64,000 nucleotides of DNA from Rhodobacterales bacterium. Its GTDB lineage: Bacteria; Pseudomonadota; Alphaproteobacteria; Caulobacterales; Hyphomonadaceae. Where the stretch lies: contig JACXUV010000008.1 of assembly GCA_014763715.1 (NCBI GenBank), forward strand, positions 1 through 64,000. The letters run 5' to 3'. Shown here piece after piece: positions 17,577 to 25,760 of this stretch. How positions within the stretch are numbered: the stretch's first letter is position 1; every line of letters starts with the position of its first letter. The notes beneath the pieces are model-generated. The model was not told where the DNA came from, searched no databases, and was given only the letters and a program-made list of their open reading frames with translations. Both the position numbers and the translations under genes were made by a program.

Positions 17577-18316
17577 GCCTGACGCCGGAAGAACTGGACC
17601 GGCACCGCCGCCACATCCTGCTCAAGGAGATTGGCGGGCCGGGCGTGCAGAAGCTGCGCGCCGCCCATGTCTCCATCATCGGGGCCGGGGCCCTTGGCGG
17701 CCCATGCGCGCTCTATCTCGCCGCTGCAGGCGTCGGCCGGATCGAATTGTGGGACGATGACCGGGTCGAACGGTCGAATCTCCAGCGGCAAATTCAGTTT
17801 ACGGAACAAGATATCGGCGCCCTCAAGGCTGAGGTGCTGGCAGCACGCCTGAGGGCCATGGACCCGTCCATAAAGGTAGATGTGGTGGCTGAGCGGTTCC
17901 GCGAAGATGCGGCCCCTGCCGGGCAGGTCCTGGTGGATGCATCCGACAATTTCCCGACGCGCTATGCGCTGAACCGGCTGGCGCACCAGACAGGCCGGGC
18001 CATGGTGCACGGGGCGGCGGCAGGCTGGAACGGGCAGGTCAGCGTGTTCGCCTCCGGCCTGCAGGATGGCGCGCCCTGCTATCAGTGCTGGGTGCCGGAA
18101 ACGCCGCCCGATGCCGAAGCCTGCGACGAGGTGGGCGTCGTCGGGGCGGTGACCGGAATGACCGGCGCGGCCATGGCGCTTGAGGTGGTGAAACTGATCA
18201 CGGGCGCGGGCAAACCCTTGATCGGGCGGGTCAGGCTGATTGCCGGTCTCAGCGGCGAGTCGCGCACGGTTTCCCTCCGCCGGGATGCCGCGTGCCCGAC
18301 TTGTCGCATAAGGTGA
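17573..18316 (+). CDS. HesA/MoeB/ThiF family adenylyltransferase
   Basis: An E1-like enzyme of 247 residues that adenylates the C-terminus of a small ubiquitin-like sulfur carrier. The nucleotide-binding loop IIGAGALGG is at residues 35-43, the acidic stretch LWDDDRVERSNLQRQIQF follows, and the two zinc-binding pairs CYQC (about 167-170) and CPTC (about 242-245) are intact. MoeB activates MoaD for molybdopterin and ThiF activates ThiS for thiazole; the sequence does not decide between them. No moaD or thiS lies next to it. It is coupled to nadD by a four-base overlap. Confidence 0.88.
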   Translation: MSLTPEELDRHRRHILLKEIGGPGVQKLRAAHVSIIGAGALGGPCALYLAAAGVGRIELWDDDRVERSNLQRQIQFTEQDIGALKAEVLAARLRAMDPSIKVDVVAERFREDAAPAGQVLVDASDNFPTRYALNRLAHQTGRAMVHGAAAGWNGQVSVFASGLQDGAPCYQCWVPETPPDAEACDEVGVVGAVTGMTGAAMALEVVKLITGAGKPLIGRVRLIAGLSGESRTVSLRRDAACPTCRIR

Positions 18317-18396
18317 CTCCCGGAATTGACACAACAGGATCGGGCGCGCTTACTCGCCGGGCCTAATTCAGAAATCAACCGGGAGGAAGGAAACGG

Positions 18397-19386
18397 ATGA
18401 TGCGCCGTTTTCTGGTGGTTCTGCTGACAATCGCAGCGATATTCACGGCGGGCTGGTTCGCGCTCCAGCGCGCGGATATCGGCTATGACCGTCTGGAACT
18501 TGTCTACGCGAATTCCGATAGCCGGATCCTTCCCCTCGATAATGGCCTGCGCATTCACTATCGCGATGTCGGTCCGCGCGATGCGCCGGTGCTTGTGTTG
18601 GTGCACGGATTTTCGTCCTCGTTGCACACATGGGAACCCTGGGTCGCAAACCTGAAGCGCGACTATCGTGTGATCACGCTGGACCTGCCGGGCCATGGCC
18701 TGACGAACTGCCTGGAAACCGGGCGGATCGGCACGGAACAGTTTGTCGAGACAGTGGATGCCGTCACGCGCGCTCTCGGCATCGAGCACTTCACCCTGGC
18801 GGGCAATTCCATGGGCGGCGGCGTCGCCTGGGCCTATGCACTGGCGCACCCGTCGCAGCTGGATGCGCTGGTTCTGGTCGATGCGTCCGGCTGGCCGGAA
18901 AGCGCTGAGGAAGCCAAATCCGACCCCATCGCGTTCAAGCTGCTTGGCAACCCGGTTGCCCGCCTCCTGATGAAGAATACCGACATGACCTGGCTCGTGC
19001 GTGAGGGCCTGCGCGACAGCTTTGCCAATCCGGACCTGGCAACCGACGACATGGTCAACCGCTATACCGCGCTGGCCCGGGCCCCGTGCCACCGGGATGC
19101 GTTGATGGACCTGACGGCGGGCGAAAAGAACCGGGTCTGGGCGACGAAGGACGCGCTGTCGAAGATTACCGTGCCGACGCTGATCCTGCATGGTGAGCAC
19201 GACAAGCTGATCCCGGTCGCCGCCGCGCAGAAATTTGCGGAGGCCATTCCCGGCGCGAAACTGGTGACCTATCCTGATGCCGGCCACCTGCCGCAGGAAG
19301 AAGTGGCGAGCGAATCCGCCGGTGACCTGCGCGCATTCCTGACGGGCCTGAATGCGCCGGAAGAGACTGCTGCAGAGCCGTCCTAG
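18397..19386 (+). CDS. Alpha/beta fold hydrolase, membrane-anchored
   Basis: A 329-residue alpha/beta hydrolase with an N-terminal hydrophobic segment (residues 4-24) that should anchor or export it. The triad is visible: nucleophile S138 in GNSMGGG, D269 in HGEHDKLIP and H297 in DAGHLPQEE. The oxyanion region is LVLVHGFSSSLHTW. The preceding GGGAGGAAGG gives a strong ribosome site. Substrate cannot be inferred; lipases, esterases and haloalkane-type hydrolases share this layout. It stands alone between the moeB-like gene and the lipocalin gene. Confidence 0.85.
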   Translation: MMRRFLVVLLTIAAIFTAGWFALQRADIGYDRLELVYANSDSRILPLDNGLRIHYRDVGPRDAPVLVLVHGFSSSLHTWEPWVANLKRDYRVITLDLPGHGLTNCLETGRIGTEQFVETVDAVTRALGIEHFTLAGNSMGGGVAWAYALAHPSQLDALVLVDASGWPESAEEAKSDPIAFKLLGNPVARLLMKNTDMTWLVREGLRDSFANPDLATDDMVNRYTALARAPCHRDALMDLTAGEKNRVWATKDALSKITVPTLILHGEHDKLIPVAAAQKFAEAIPGAKLVTYPDAGHLPQEEVASESAGDLRAFLTGLNAPEETAAEPS

Positions 19387-19458
19387 GGCCATTAAGACAG
19401 CAGGCAGGAAACCGGACCCGCGCCTGATGCGTAAGACAGGGAAGAAGGAGATTTTCTC

Positions 19459-20013
19459 ATGCGCTTTGTCGTCCCCGCTTTTGCCGCCCTGATGCTTGCC
19501 GCCTGTACCAGCCAGCCGGACTATCGCGAGGAAACCGCTGCGCCGCCGACGGTGCCGTCGGTGGACCTCACCCGCTATGCAGGCCTCTGGTATGAGATTG
19601 CCCGCTATCCGAACTGGTTCGAGCGGGACTGTACGGGCGTCACCGCCGAATACGCCCTGAAGGATGACGGCACGGTGGCCGTCACCAATACCTGTCACAA
19701 GGGCGCGCTGGACGGAGAGGCTAAGACAGCCGAAGGCCGCGCCCGCATTGTCGAGGGAACAGGCAACAGCCAGCTGAAAGTGAAATTCGCCCCGGCCTGG
19801 GTGCCGTTTGCGGAAGGCGATTACTGGATCCTCGCTTTGGAGTCTGATTATTCCGCCTCGCTCGTCGGCAGCCCGGATGGCAAATATCTCTGGATCCTGT
19901 CGCGCACGCCCCGGCTTGATGCGGCTGTGCTTGACCGCCTGAAACAGCGCGCCGAAGCCCTCGGCTATGACACCGCCCCCCTGGAAATGACGCTTCAGCC
20001 CCAACAGGGGTGA
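19459..20013 (+). CDS. Lipocalin family lipoprotein (Blc type)
   Basis: A 184-residue outer-membrane lipocalin. The signal peptide ends in the lipobox LAAC, with the lipidated cysteine at residue 16. The lipocalin fingerprint GLWYEIARYPNWFERDC follows near residues 45-61, and ILSRTPRLD near the end is the third conserved region of the Blc group. Bacterial lipocalins bind lysophospholipids or fatty acids and are often induced under membrane stress. The ribosome site GAAGGAG precedes the ATG. It sits just upstream of the ybgC-tol cluster, with 31 bases before ybgC. Confidence 0.92.
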   Translation: MRFVVPAFAALMLAACTSQPDYREETAAPPTVPSVDLTRYAGLWYEIARYPNWFERDCTGVTAEYALKDDGTVAVTNTCHKGALDGEAKTAEGRARIVEGTGNSQLKVKFAPAWVPFAEGDYWILALESDYSASLVGSPDGKYLWILSRTPRLDAAVLDRLKQRAEALGYDTAPLEMTLQPQQG

Positions 20014-20044
20014 CGCGCTTTGCCAGCTCTGGTACGGCGGAACC

Positions 20045-20506
20045 ATGAGCCTGCCAGCCCTTGATGACCGCAATTTCGACGCCGAACGCCAGCACTGGAT
20101 CGAGGTCCGTGTCTATTACGAGGACACCGATTTCACCGGCATGGTGTATCACGCCAATTATCTCCGCTTTTTCGAGCGGGGCCGGTCCGACTGCCTGCGC
20201 GATGCGGGCGTCTCGCACCAGGACCTGCTGAACCGCGAAGACCCGGCCGCCTTCACGCTGACCCGCGTGGCCGTGGACTACAAGCGCGCCGCCAAGGTGG
20301 ACGACCTGCTTCAGATCCGCACCCGGTATCTGGGGCTCGACGGGCCGCGCTTCCTGTTCCGCCAGGCCTGCCTGCGCGATGGCGACGTGATCGCGGAAGG
20401 CGAGATCACAGCCGTCATGATCCATGCCGACGGACGCCCGCGCCGCCCGGTGCGCGAGATGATGGACACGCTGTCTGCCTTCCGCTGGACCGGGGCAGGC
20501 GAATAG
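20045..20506 (+). CDS. ybgC: Acyl-CoA thioesterase YbgC (tol-pal associated)
   Basis: A 153-residue hotdog-fold thioesterase. The active-site region VYYEDTDFTGMVYHANYLRFFERGR contains the conserved aspartate. YbgC heads the tol-pal cluster in most proteobacteria and binds acyl carrier protein with phospholipid synthesis enzymes; its preferred substrates are short or long acyl-CoA. Here it lies upstream of tolQ but separated by 249 bases, a gap that contains an inverted repeat, so tolQ may have its own promoter. Confidence 0.93.
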   Translation: MSLPALDDRNFDAERQHWIEVRVYYEDTDFTGMVYHANYLRFFERGRSDCLRDAGVSHQDLLNREDPAAFTLTRVAVDYKRAAKVDDLLQIRTRYLGLDGPRFLFRQACLRDGDVIAEGEITAVMIHADGRPRRPVREMMDTLSAFRWTGAGE

Positions 20507-20565
20507 GGCGCTGCCCGATTCTGCCGGCGGCAAGGCGGCTTTCGGGCCTGCCCGATTTCCGGTCA

Positions 20566-20596
20566 GGGTTAATAAATCCAAACAAAATCTTAACCC
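20566..20596. promoter_or_regulatory. Inverted repeat GGGTTAA-N17-TTAACCC upstream of tolQ
   Basis: A perfect 7-base inverted repeat flanks an AT-rich 17-base centre (20573-20589) in the ybgC-tolQ gap. The spacing of 24 bases centre to centre is suited to a dimeric regulator or a promoter region. No regulator can be named. TTAACC-like half-sites occur in CtrA boxes, but the usual spacing is different. Confidence 0.4.
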
Positions 20597-20755
20597 TTCA
20601 CGCCTAGCCGGAGCTGAAGCTGCGGAATCAGGGTGCTCTGCCGTGTTTCTGCCGGAATTATTGTTGAAACAGGGGCACAACGCGCCCGGCTTGCCAGGGC
20701 GTTGGCCTTATCTGCGGGCTGCCGGCCTGCCATCTTCAAGGAGCACATTCGTCCT

Positions 20756-21469
20756 ATGGAATCGGAAGCGATCGGCACAGCGGCCAGTAATACCGACTTC
20801 TCCCTGATTGCCCTCATTTTCGAGGCGGATCCGGTGGTCAAACTGGTCATGCTCATCCTGCTCCTGGCCTCGGTCTGGTCGTGGGTCGTGATCGGTGAGA
20901 AGCTTTTCTCTCTCGGCTCGGCCCGCAAAAAGGCCCGCCAGTTCGAAGACGCCTTCTGGAATGGCCGGACCGAAGACATCGACCTGCGCCCCGGTTCCGG
21001 CGGCGGGGATGCCGCCAGCCGCGTGTTTCAGGCGGCCGCCCGCGAATGGTCCGATGCGCGCCGTGTGCCGCCGGGCTCTGGCGAGGCAACGGCCCTCGTG
21101 AACCGGGCAGAGCGCTCCATGCGCGCCACGATCGACCGGGAACTTGGCCGTGCCGGCAATGGCCTCGGCGTGCTGGCCACGATCGGTTCGTCCTCACCCT
21201 TCATCGGTCTCTTCGGCACGGTGTGGGGCATCATGAACGCCTTCCTCAACATTGCCGCCCAGCAGGATACCAGCCTCGGCACCGTGGCCGGCCCGATCGC
21301 CGAAGCCCTGTTCGCCACCGGCATGGGCCTTGTGGCGGCTATCCCGGCGGTCATCTTCTACAACAAGTTCACCGGCGACCTGACGCATTTTGCCGATCAG
21401 CTCGACGCCTTCTCGCAGGACGTTCTGGTGCGCCTGTCGCGCCGGGCTTCGGAACCGGCGAGGGACTGA
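20756..21469 (+). CDS. tolQ: Tol-Pal system protein TolQ
   Basis: TolQ is the inner-membrane stator subunit that, with TolR, converts proton motive force into TolA movement during outer-membrane constriction. The 237-residue product has three membrane segments: about residues 20-42, 128-150 (GSSSPFIGLFGTVWGIMNAF) and 166-186. The frame is open from 20633, but the ATG at 20756 is preceded by AAGGAG and gives the usual length and start. TolR follows after four bases. Distinction from ExbB rests on the tol context. Confidence 0.95.
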   Translation: MESEAIGTAASNTDFSLIALIFEADPVVKLVMLILLLASVWSWVVIGEKLFSLGSARKKARQFEDAFWNGRTEDIDLRPGSGGGDAASRVFQAAAREWSDARRVPPGSGEATALVNRAERSMRATIDRELGRAGNGLGVLATIGSSSPFIGLFGTVWGIMNAFLNIAAQQDTSLGTVAGPIAEALFATGMGLVAAIPAVIFYNKFTGDLTHFADQLDAFSQDVLVRLSRRASEPARD

Positions 21470-21473
21470 GCCC

Positions 21474-21911
21474 ATGGGCATGATCCTCGGTTCCGGCGGC
21501 AAGGGCGGACGGCGCGGGCGCCGGTCTCTCAATGCCGAAATCAACGTGACGCCCTTTGTGGACGTCATGCTCGTGCTGCTGATCGTGTTCATGATCACCG
21601 CGCCGATGCTGGTGCGGGGGGAAGACATCAGCCTGCCGAAAACCCGGTCCGGCCCGATCCAGACCGATCCGAACGATGCCCCGCTGGCCATCACCGTCAA
21701 GGCCGACGGCGCCGTGTACATCCAGAATACGGAGGTTCAGGTCGACACGCTTGGGCCCCAGCTGCAGGCCATCATCGGCGAAGGCTATGACAAGCCGATC
21801 TATGTGCGCGGCGATGAGGCCACGCCCTATGGCATCATGATGGAAGTCATGTCCGAGATCCGGGCGGCGGGCTACACGCGCGTCTCGCTCGTGACAGAAC
21901 AGAAGAAATAG
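21474..21911 (+). CDS. tolR: Tol-Pal system protein TolR
   Basis: TolR is the ExbD-type partner of TolQ. The 145-residue product has one membrane segment preceded by the family start NAEINVTPFVDVMLVLLIVF, with the proton-carrying aspartate in the membrane (VDVML). The C-terminal periplasmic domain (about residues 65-145) is the dimeric ExbD fold. The start is taken at the ATG at 21474, since the longer open frame overlaps tolQ by about 80 bases. It is followed 16 bases later by tolA. Confidence 0.95.
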   Translation: MGMILGSGGKGGRRGRRSLNAEINVTPFVDVMLVLLIVFMITAPMLVRGEDISLPKTRSGPIQTDPNDAPLAITVKADGAVYIQNTEVQVDTLGPQLQAIIGEGYDKPIYVRGDEATPYGIMMEVMSEIRAAGYTRVSLVTEQKK

Positions 21912-21927
21912 GGAGCGGCCGGCAGGA

Positions 21928-22851
21928 ATGCTTCGCGGCCTGACAGTCTCCACGATCGTGCACGCGTCCGTCCTTGCGATGGCGGTCTTGTCGTGGCCGC
22001 ATCAGAAGTCCGATTGCGACAAGATGATCGAGCGCCTCAAGAAGGAAGAGCCGGGCCTCGCCCCGGTCGATATCCTGATGCGCATCCCACAATGTGCCAG
22101 CGCCATCGACGTGCCGATTGATTTCGTGGAGATCGGCCTCGTCACCGACATTGCCCCTGTCCAGAAGCCCGAGGAGCCGGAGGAGAAGGAAGAGGAAGCC
22201 GTCCCCGAAGAGGTGGAAGCGCAGCCTGAACCTCCGCCCGAGGAAGAATCGGCCCCGGAAGAGGAAGAAGTCGTCGTTCCCGACGAGGAGGCCGAACCGC
22301 CTCCGCCGGAGAAAAAGGAAGAACCAAAGAAGGAAGAGCCTCCTCCGAAAAAGGAGGAGCCCAAGCTGATCGAGAAGCAGAAGCCCAAGGCCACTGACGA
22401 TCTCGACTTTCTGAACGAGTTCGAGGACATCCTGAAGGACAAGGCCCAGGATGAGCGCCGCAAGCCGCGCGAGGAAGCCCCGCCGCAGATCAACAAGCCT
22501 GTGCTGCGCGATGCCCAGGAGACCCGCCCCGGAGCAGGGGAGCGCCGTGGCAACACGGTTTCGCTCCAGGCCGCCATGCGCCGCCAGATCTATACCTGCT
22601 GGCGCGGCGTGTCCGACCTTCCGAAGGAAGACCAGATCGACGTCGAAATGCGCATCACGCTGAACCCTGACGGCACGCTGAAAGGCAATGTCGAGCTGGT
22701 CAATCCGCGCTCACGCCCGATCGGCCGGTCAGGGATTGCCGTGGACGTGGCGTTGCGCGCGGTGCGCAAATGTGCCCCTTACCAATTGCCCGAAGACGAT
22801 TATGACCTGTGGAAAGACATCAATGTCACCATCAGCCCGACCCAGCCCTAG
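21928..22851 (+). CDS. tolA: Cell envelope integrity protein TolA
   Basis: A 307-residue TonB/TolA-type protein. The N-terminal membrane anchor is at about residues 4-20, and a long linker at about 75-150 is made almost wholly of Glu, Pro and Lys (runs such as EEPEEKEEEAVPEEVEA). The C-terminal domain (about 205-307) has the TolA/TonB fold pattern, ending in YQLPEDDYDLWKDINVTISP. It carries energy from TolQR to TolB-Pal across the periplasm. The linker is Pro/Glu/Lys-rich rather than the Ala/Lys helix of E. coli TolA. The position between tolR and tolB fixes the name. Confidence 0.9.
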   Translation: MLRGLTVSTIVHASVLAMAVLSWPHQKSDCDKMIERLKKEEPGLAPVDILMRIPQCASAIDVPIDFVEIGLVTDIAPVQKPEEPEEKEEEAVPEEVEAQPEPPPEEESAPEEEEVVVPDEEAEPPPPEKKEEPKKEEPPPKKEEPKLIEKQKPKATDDLDFLNEFEDILKDKAQDERRKPREEAPPQINKPVLRDAQETRPGAGERRGNTVSLQAAMRRQIYTCWRGVSDLPKEDQIDVEMRITLNPDGTLKGNVELVNPRSRPIGRSGIAVDVALRAVRKCAPYQLPEDDYDLWKDINVTISPTQP

Positions 22852-22873
22852 ACCCGTTTCAAGGAGGAAACCC

Positions 22874-24235
22874 ATGACCCGCCTGCTGCTCGCCCTGGTG
22901 ATGGCGTTCACCGCCGCCATCGGACTGGCACCGACCGCCTCGGCCGAACTCAAAGTGCTGGTGGAAGGCAGCGGCAACTTCCAGCCGACGCCGCTTGCCA
23001 TTCCGGACTTCGAAGTCCGCGGCGGCACGAACACCGATCTTGCCCGCCAGATCGCGGATGTCGTGCGCAACGACCTTGAATCGACCGGCCTGTTCGAAAT
23101 GCAGAACCCGGCCTCCTTCATCCAGAAGGACCTGTCGATCGACGTGCAGCCGCGCTTCGCTGACTGGAAGATCATCAAGACCGATGGCCTGGTTGTCGGC
23201 GCTTTCGAGGAACTGCCGGATGGCAAGATCGCCGTCTCCTTCCGCCTGTGGGATGTCTATGCCGGTGAAGTCATGCGCATCAACGGCCAGCCGGGCCGCC
23301 GCCTGACGACGACGCCGGACAACTGGCGCCGCATCGCCCACAAGATTGCCGACTCGATCTACACGCGCCTGACCGGCGAAGACCCGTATTTCGACAGCCG
23401 CATCGTCTACATCGCCGAGACCGGCCCGAAGCTGAACCGGGTGAAGCGCCTCGCCATCATGGATTCCGACGGCGCCAACCAGCAATACCTGACCCCCGGC
23501 ACCAACACGGTGCTGACCCCGCGCTTCAGCCCTTCGGCGCAGGAAATCACCTACATGTCGTATGAGGGCGGACGCCCGCGCGTCTACCTCTTCAACATCG
23601 AGACCGGCCGCCAGGAACTGCTCGGCAATTTCCCCGGCATGACCTTCGCCCCGCGTTTCTCGCGCGATGGTGAGAGCGTGCTGCTGACACAGGCAGAGCA
23701 CGGCAACTCCGATCTCTACATCATGAACCTGCAGACCCGGCAGTCGCGCCGCCTGACCGATCACCCGGCGATCGACACCTCGCCGTCGATGTCGCCGGAC
23801 GGCCGGTCCATCGTGTTCACGTCCGACCGTGGCGGCAGCCCGCAGCTCTACATCATGAACACCGATGGATCGCCGCGCACCTGCCCGTCGGGCGGCCGTG
23901 ACGTGGCGTGCCGCATCACCTTCAACAAGGGCCAGTATTCGACCCCGGTCTGGAGCCCCCGCGGTGACCTTGTCGCGTTCACCAAGCAGCTGGGCGGCAA
24001 GTTCTATATTGGCGTCATCGGCACGGACGGCACCGGCGAACGCCTGCTGACCGAAGCCTATCTGGACGAAGGTCCGGACTGGTCGCCGAACGGCCGCGTG
24101 ATCGTGTATTTCCGCGAAAGCCGCCCCGGCGCCGGCCCGCAGCTCTGGTCGGTGGACCTTTCGGGCCGCAATGAGCGCCGCCTGCAGACCCAGACCGAGG
24201 CATCTGACCCGGCCTGGTCGCCTCTGCTGGAGTAA
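22874..24235 (+). CDS. tolB: Tol-Pal system beta-propeller protein TolB
   Basis: TolB is the periplasmic propeller that binds Pal. The 453-residue product has a Sec signal peptide cleaved after ASA (about residue 23), the N-terminal D1 domain (about 30-170), and six propeller blades with repeats of the form YTSDRGGSPQLYIMN and WSPNGRVIVYF. The frame is open further upstream, but AAGGAGGAAA directly before the ATG at 22874 fixes the start. A terminator follows 24 bases after the stop, separating it from pal. Confidence 0.96.
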   Translation: MTRLLLALVMAFTAAIGLAPTASAELKVLVEGSGNFQPTPLAIPDFEVRGGTNTDLARQIADVVRNDLESTGLFEMQNPASFIQKDLSIDVQPRFADWKIIKTDGLVVGAFEELPDGKIAVSFRLWDVYAGEVMRINGQPGRRLTTTPDNWRRIAHKIADSIYTRLTGEDPYFDSRIVYIAETGPKLNRVKRLAIMDSDGANQQYLTPGTNTVLTPRFSPSAQEITYMSYEGGRPRVYLFNIETGRQELLGNFPGMTFAPRFSRDGESVLLTQAEHGNSDLYIMNLQTRQSRRLTDHPAIDTSPSMSPDGRSIVFTSDRGGSPQLYIMNTDGSPRTCPSGGRDVACRITFNKGQYSTPVWSPRGDLVAFTKQLGGKFYIGVIGTDGTGERLLTEAYLDEGPDWSPNGRVIVYFRESRPGAGPQLWSVDLSGRNERRLQTQTEASDPAWSPLLE

Positions 24236-24258
24236 TCTGCTGATTATTCTACAGGTTT

Positions 24259-24290
24259 CGCCCCCGATTCTTGCGTCGGGGGCGTTGCTT
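24259..24290 (+). terminator. Rho-independent terminator after tolB
   Basis: A perfect 9-base stem CGCCCCCGA/TCGGGGGCG (24259-24267 and 24276-24284) with an 8-base loop precedes TTGCTTT. It suggests that pal is transcribed separately, at least in part. Confidence 0.85.
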
Positions 24291-24464
24291 TATGGAGACA
24301 GCGCGAAAATCTTTGTGTAAAAGTGCCCCCGCAGCAGCTTGCGCCTGATTGTTGCCGGATTTCCGCCTAATTGTGGAAGCACCACCGGGCGCAATGTCGG
24401 CTGCTGGTAATACAGGGGCCGCAAGGCGTCACCAAGCTCAGGACATCCAGGGGAGTCTGACTGA

Positions 24465-25010
24465 ATGAAATCCTACCTCAAAATCTCCGCAGCAGCCGCT
24501 GTGCTTATTGCCCTCGGCGCCTGTGCATCGCAACCCGAAGCACCGCCGCCGGTCGAACCCGCTCCGCCGGTTGAGCAGCCTGCACCGCCGCCGCCTCCGC
24601 CGCCTCCGCCGGTGGCTGAACAGCCGACCGGTCCGGTTCCGGGTTCGCTGGACGATTTCCGCGTGAACGTTGGTGAGCGCGTCTACTTTGATCTGAACGA
24701 ATACCGTCTGGACTCCGACGATCAGGAAATCCTGAAGCTGCAAGCTGCCTGGCTGCAGTCCTACCCGGCTGTCCGCATCATGGTCGCTGGTAACTGCGAC
24801 GAGCGCGGCACGCGTGAGTACAACCTCGCCCTTGGCGAGCGTCGCGCTTCGGTCGTGAAAGACTATCTCGTGTCGCTCGGCGTTGACCCGTCGCGCATCG
24901 ACACGATCTCTTACGGCAAGGAACGTCCGATCGCTGCCGGTTCGGACGAGAATGCATGGGCCCTGAACCGTAACGGGTTCACCCAGATCGTTTCGGGCAC
25001 CACCAGCTAA
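24465..25010 (+). CDS. pal: Peptidoglycan-associated lipoprotein Pal (copy 1)
   Basis: Pal ties the outer membrane to peptidoglycan. The 181-residue product has a lipoprotein signal peptide with the lipid-carrying cysteine at residue 20 (ALGAC), a Pro/Glu-rich tether with a run of ten prolines (about residues 26-50), and an OmpA-like peptidoglycan-binding domain from about residue 65, including CDERGTREYNLALGERRA. The ribosome site GGGGAG precedes the ATG. Upstream, a 229-base gap with a terminator separates it from tolB. A second copy follows at 25130 with about 80% identical C-terminal sequence by eye. Confidence 0.95.
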   Translation: MKSYLKISAAAAVLIALGACASQPEAPPPVEPAPPVEQPAPPPPPPPPPVAEQPTGPVPGSLDDFRVNVGERVYFDLNEYRLDSDDQEILKLQAAWLQSYPAVRIMVAGNCDERGTREYNLALGERRASVVKDYLVSLGVDPSRIDTISYGKERPIAAGSDENAWALNRNGFTQIVSGTTS

Positions 25011-25033
25011 CGAAACGTTTCAAATCAGCAATC

Positions 25034-25071
25034 TGCAGCCGGGTGCCATATTTTGGCCCCGGCTGTTTTGT
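25034..25071 (+). terminator. Terminator after pal copy 1; identical 32-base core recurs after copy 2
   Basis: The stem CAGCCGGG/CCCGGCTG with an inner GCC/GGC pair and an ATATTTT loop is followed by TTTTGTTT. Bases 25034-25065 recur exactly at 25691-25722. Confidence 0.85.
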
Positions 25072-25129
25072 TTAGAGGCAGGGATTTCGTGCGTCCCCCT
25101 GTCTCTTTTCCATTATGAAAGGCATGTCC

Positions 25130-25651
25130 ATGAACATCCGCACCGCATCTGTTTTCGCAGGTGCATCGCTCCTCCTGCTCGGCGCCTGTGCGTCCAAGCC
25201 GGAACAGGTTGCTGACGTCACCCCCACCGAAACCGTTGTCGAGGAAATGAACACCGTCGACACCGGCAGCGTGGCTGACGACAGCGTTGGCCAGATCGCC
25301 CAGGCGCCCGCGCTTGGCGACCGCGTCTACTTCGATCTGAATGGTGACGCGCTCGACAGCGACGACCAAACCCTGCTGCGCCAGCACGCCCTGAAATACA
25401 CGGCTGACCCGTCTGTCCGCATTCTGGTGGCCGGCAACTGTGACGAGCGTGGCACGCGCGAATACAACCTCGCCCTTGGCGAGCGCCGCGCCGCCACTGT
25501 GAAAGACTATCTTGTCAGCCTCGGCATCGCGCCCAGCCGCATCGACACGATCTCCTACGGCAAGGAACGCCCGATCGCGGCGGAGTCGAACGAAGAGGCC
25601 TGGGCAATGAACCGTAACGGGTTCATTCAGGTCGTTTCGCCGAACAGCTGA
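25130..25651 (+). CDS. Second Pal-type OmpA lipoprotein (tandem paralogue)
   Basis: A 173-residue second Pal. The lipobox LLGAC places the lipid cysteine at residue 20, as in copy 1. The tether (about residues 22-55) is Thr/Val/Glu/Asp-rich, with almost no proline run. The OmpA-like domain from about residue 58 differs from copy 1 by about fifteen substitutions, for example GIAPSRIDTISYGKERPIAAESNEEAW. Three in-frame ATGs occur (25115, 25124, 25130); the last has AAAGG seven bases before it and gives the same signal-peptide length as copy 1. Located between pal and cpoB, so it likely serves the same envelope anchoring with a different tether. Confidence 0.92.
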   Translation: MNIRTASVFAGASLLLLGACASKPEQVADVTPTETVVEEMNTVDTGSVADDSVGQIAQAPALGDRVYFDLNGDALDSDDQTLLRQHALKYTADPSVRILVAGNCDERGTREYNLALGERRAATVKDYLVSLGIAPSRIDTISYGKERPIAAESNEEAWAMNRNGFIQVVSPNS

Positions 25652-25690
25652 TAAATCTGGCCCTTGCGGCCCGGTGATTCAGAAACAATT

Positions 25691-25726
25691 TGCAGCCGGG
25701 TGCCATATTTTGGCCCCGGCTGCTTT
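25691..25726 (+). terminator. Terminator after pal copy 2 (repeat of the first)
   Basis: The same 32-base hairpin sequence as at 25034-25065, here followed by CTTTACT. It lies 40 bases after the second pal stop and 35 bases before cpoB. The T-run is shorter than at the first copy, so termination may be weaker. Confidence 0.7.
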
Positions 25727-25760
25727 ACTATGGTCCCGCAAATCCTGGAGACATTCGCCC

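Noticed and set aside
18082-20073. A 663-codon minus-strand open frame over the hydrolase and lipocalin genes
   Set aside because: It spans several real plus-strand genes and has no motif; a codon-bias shadow.
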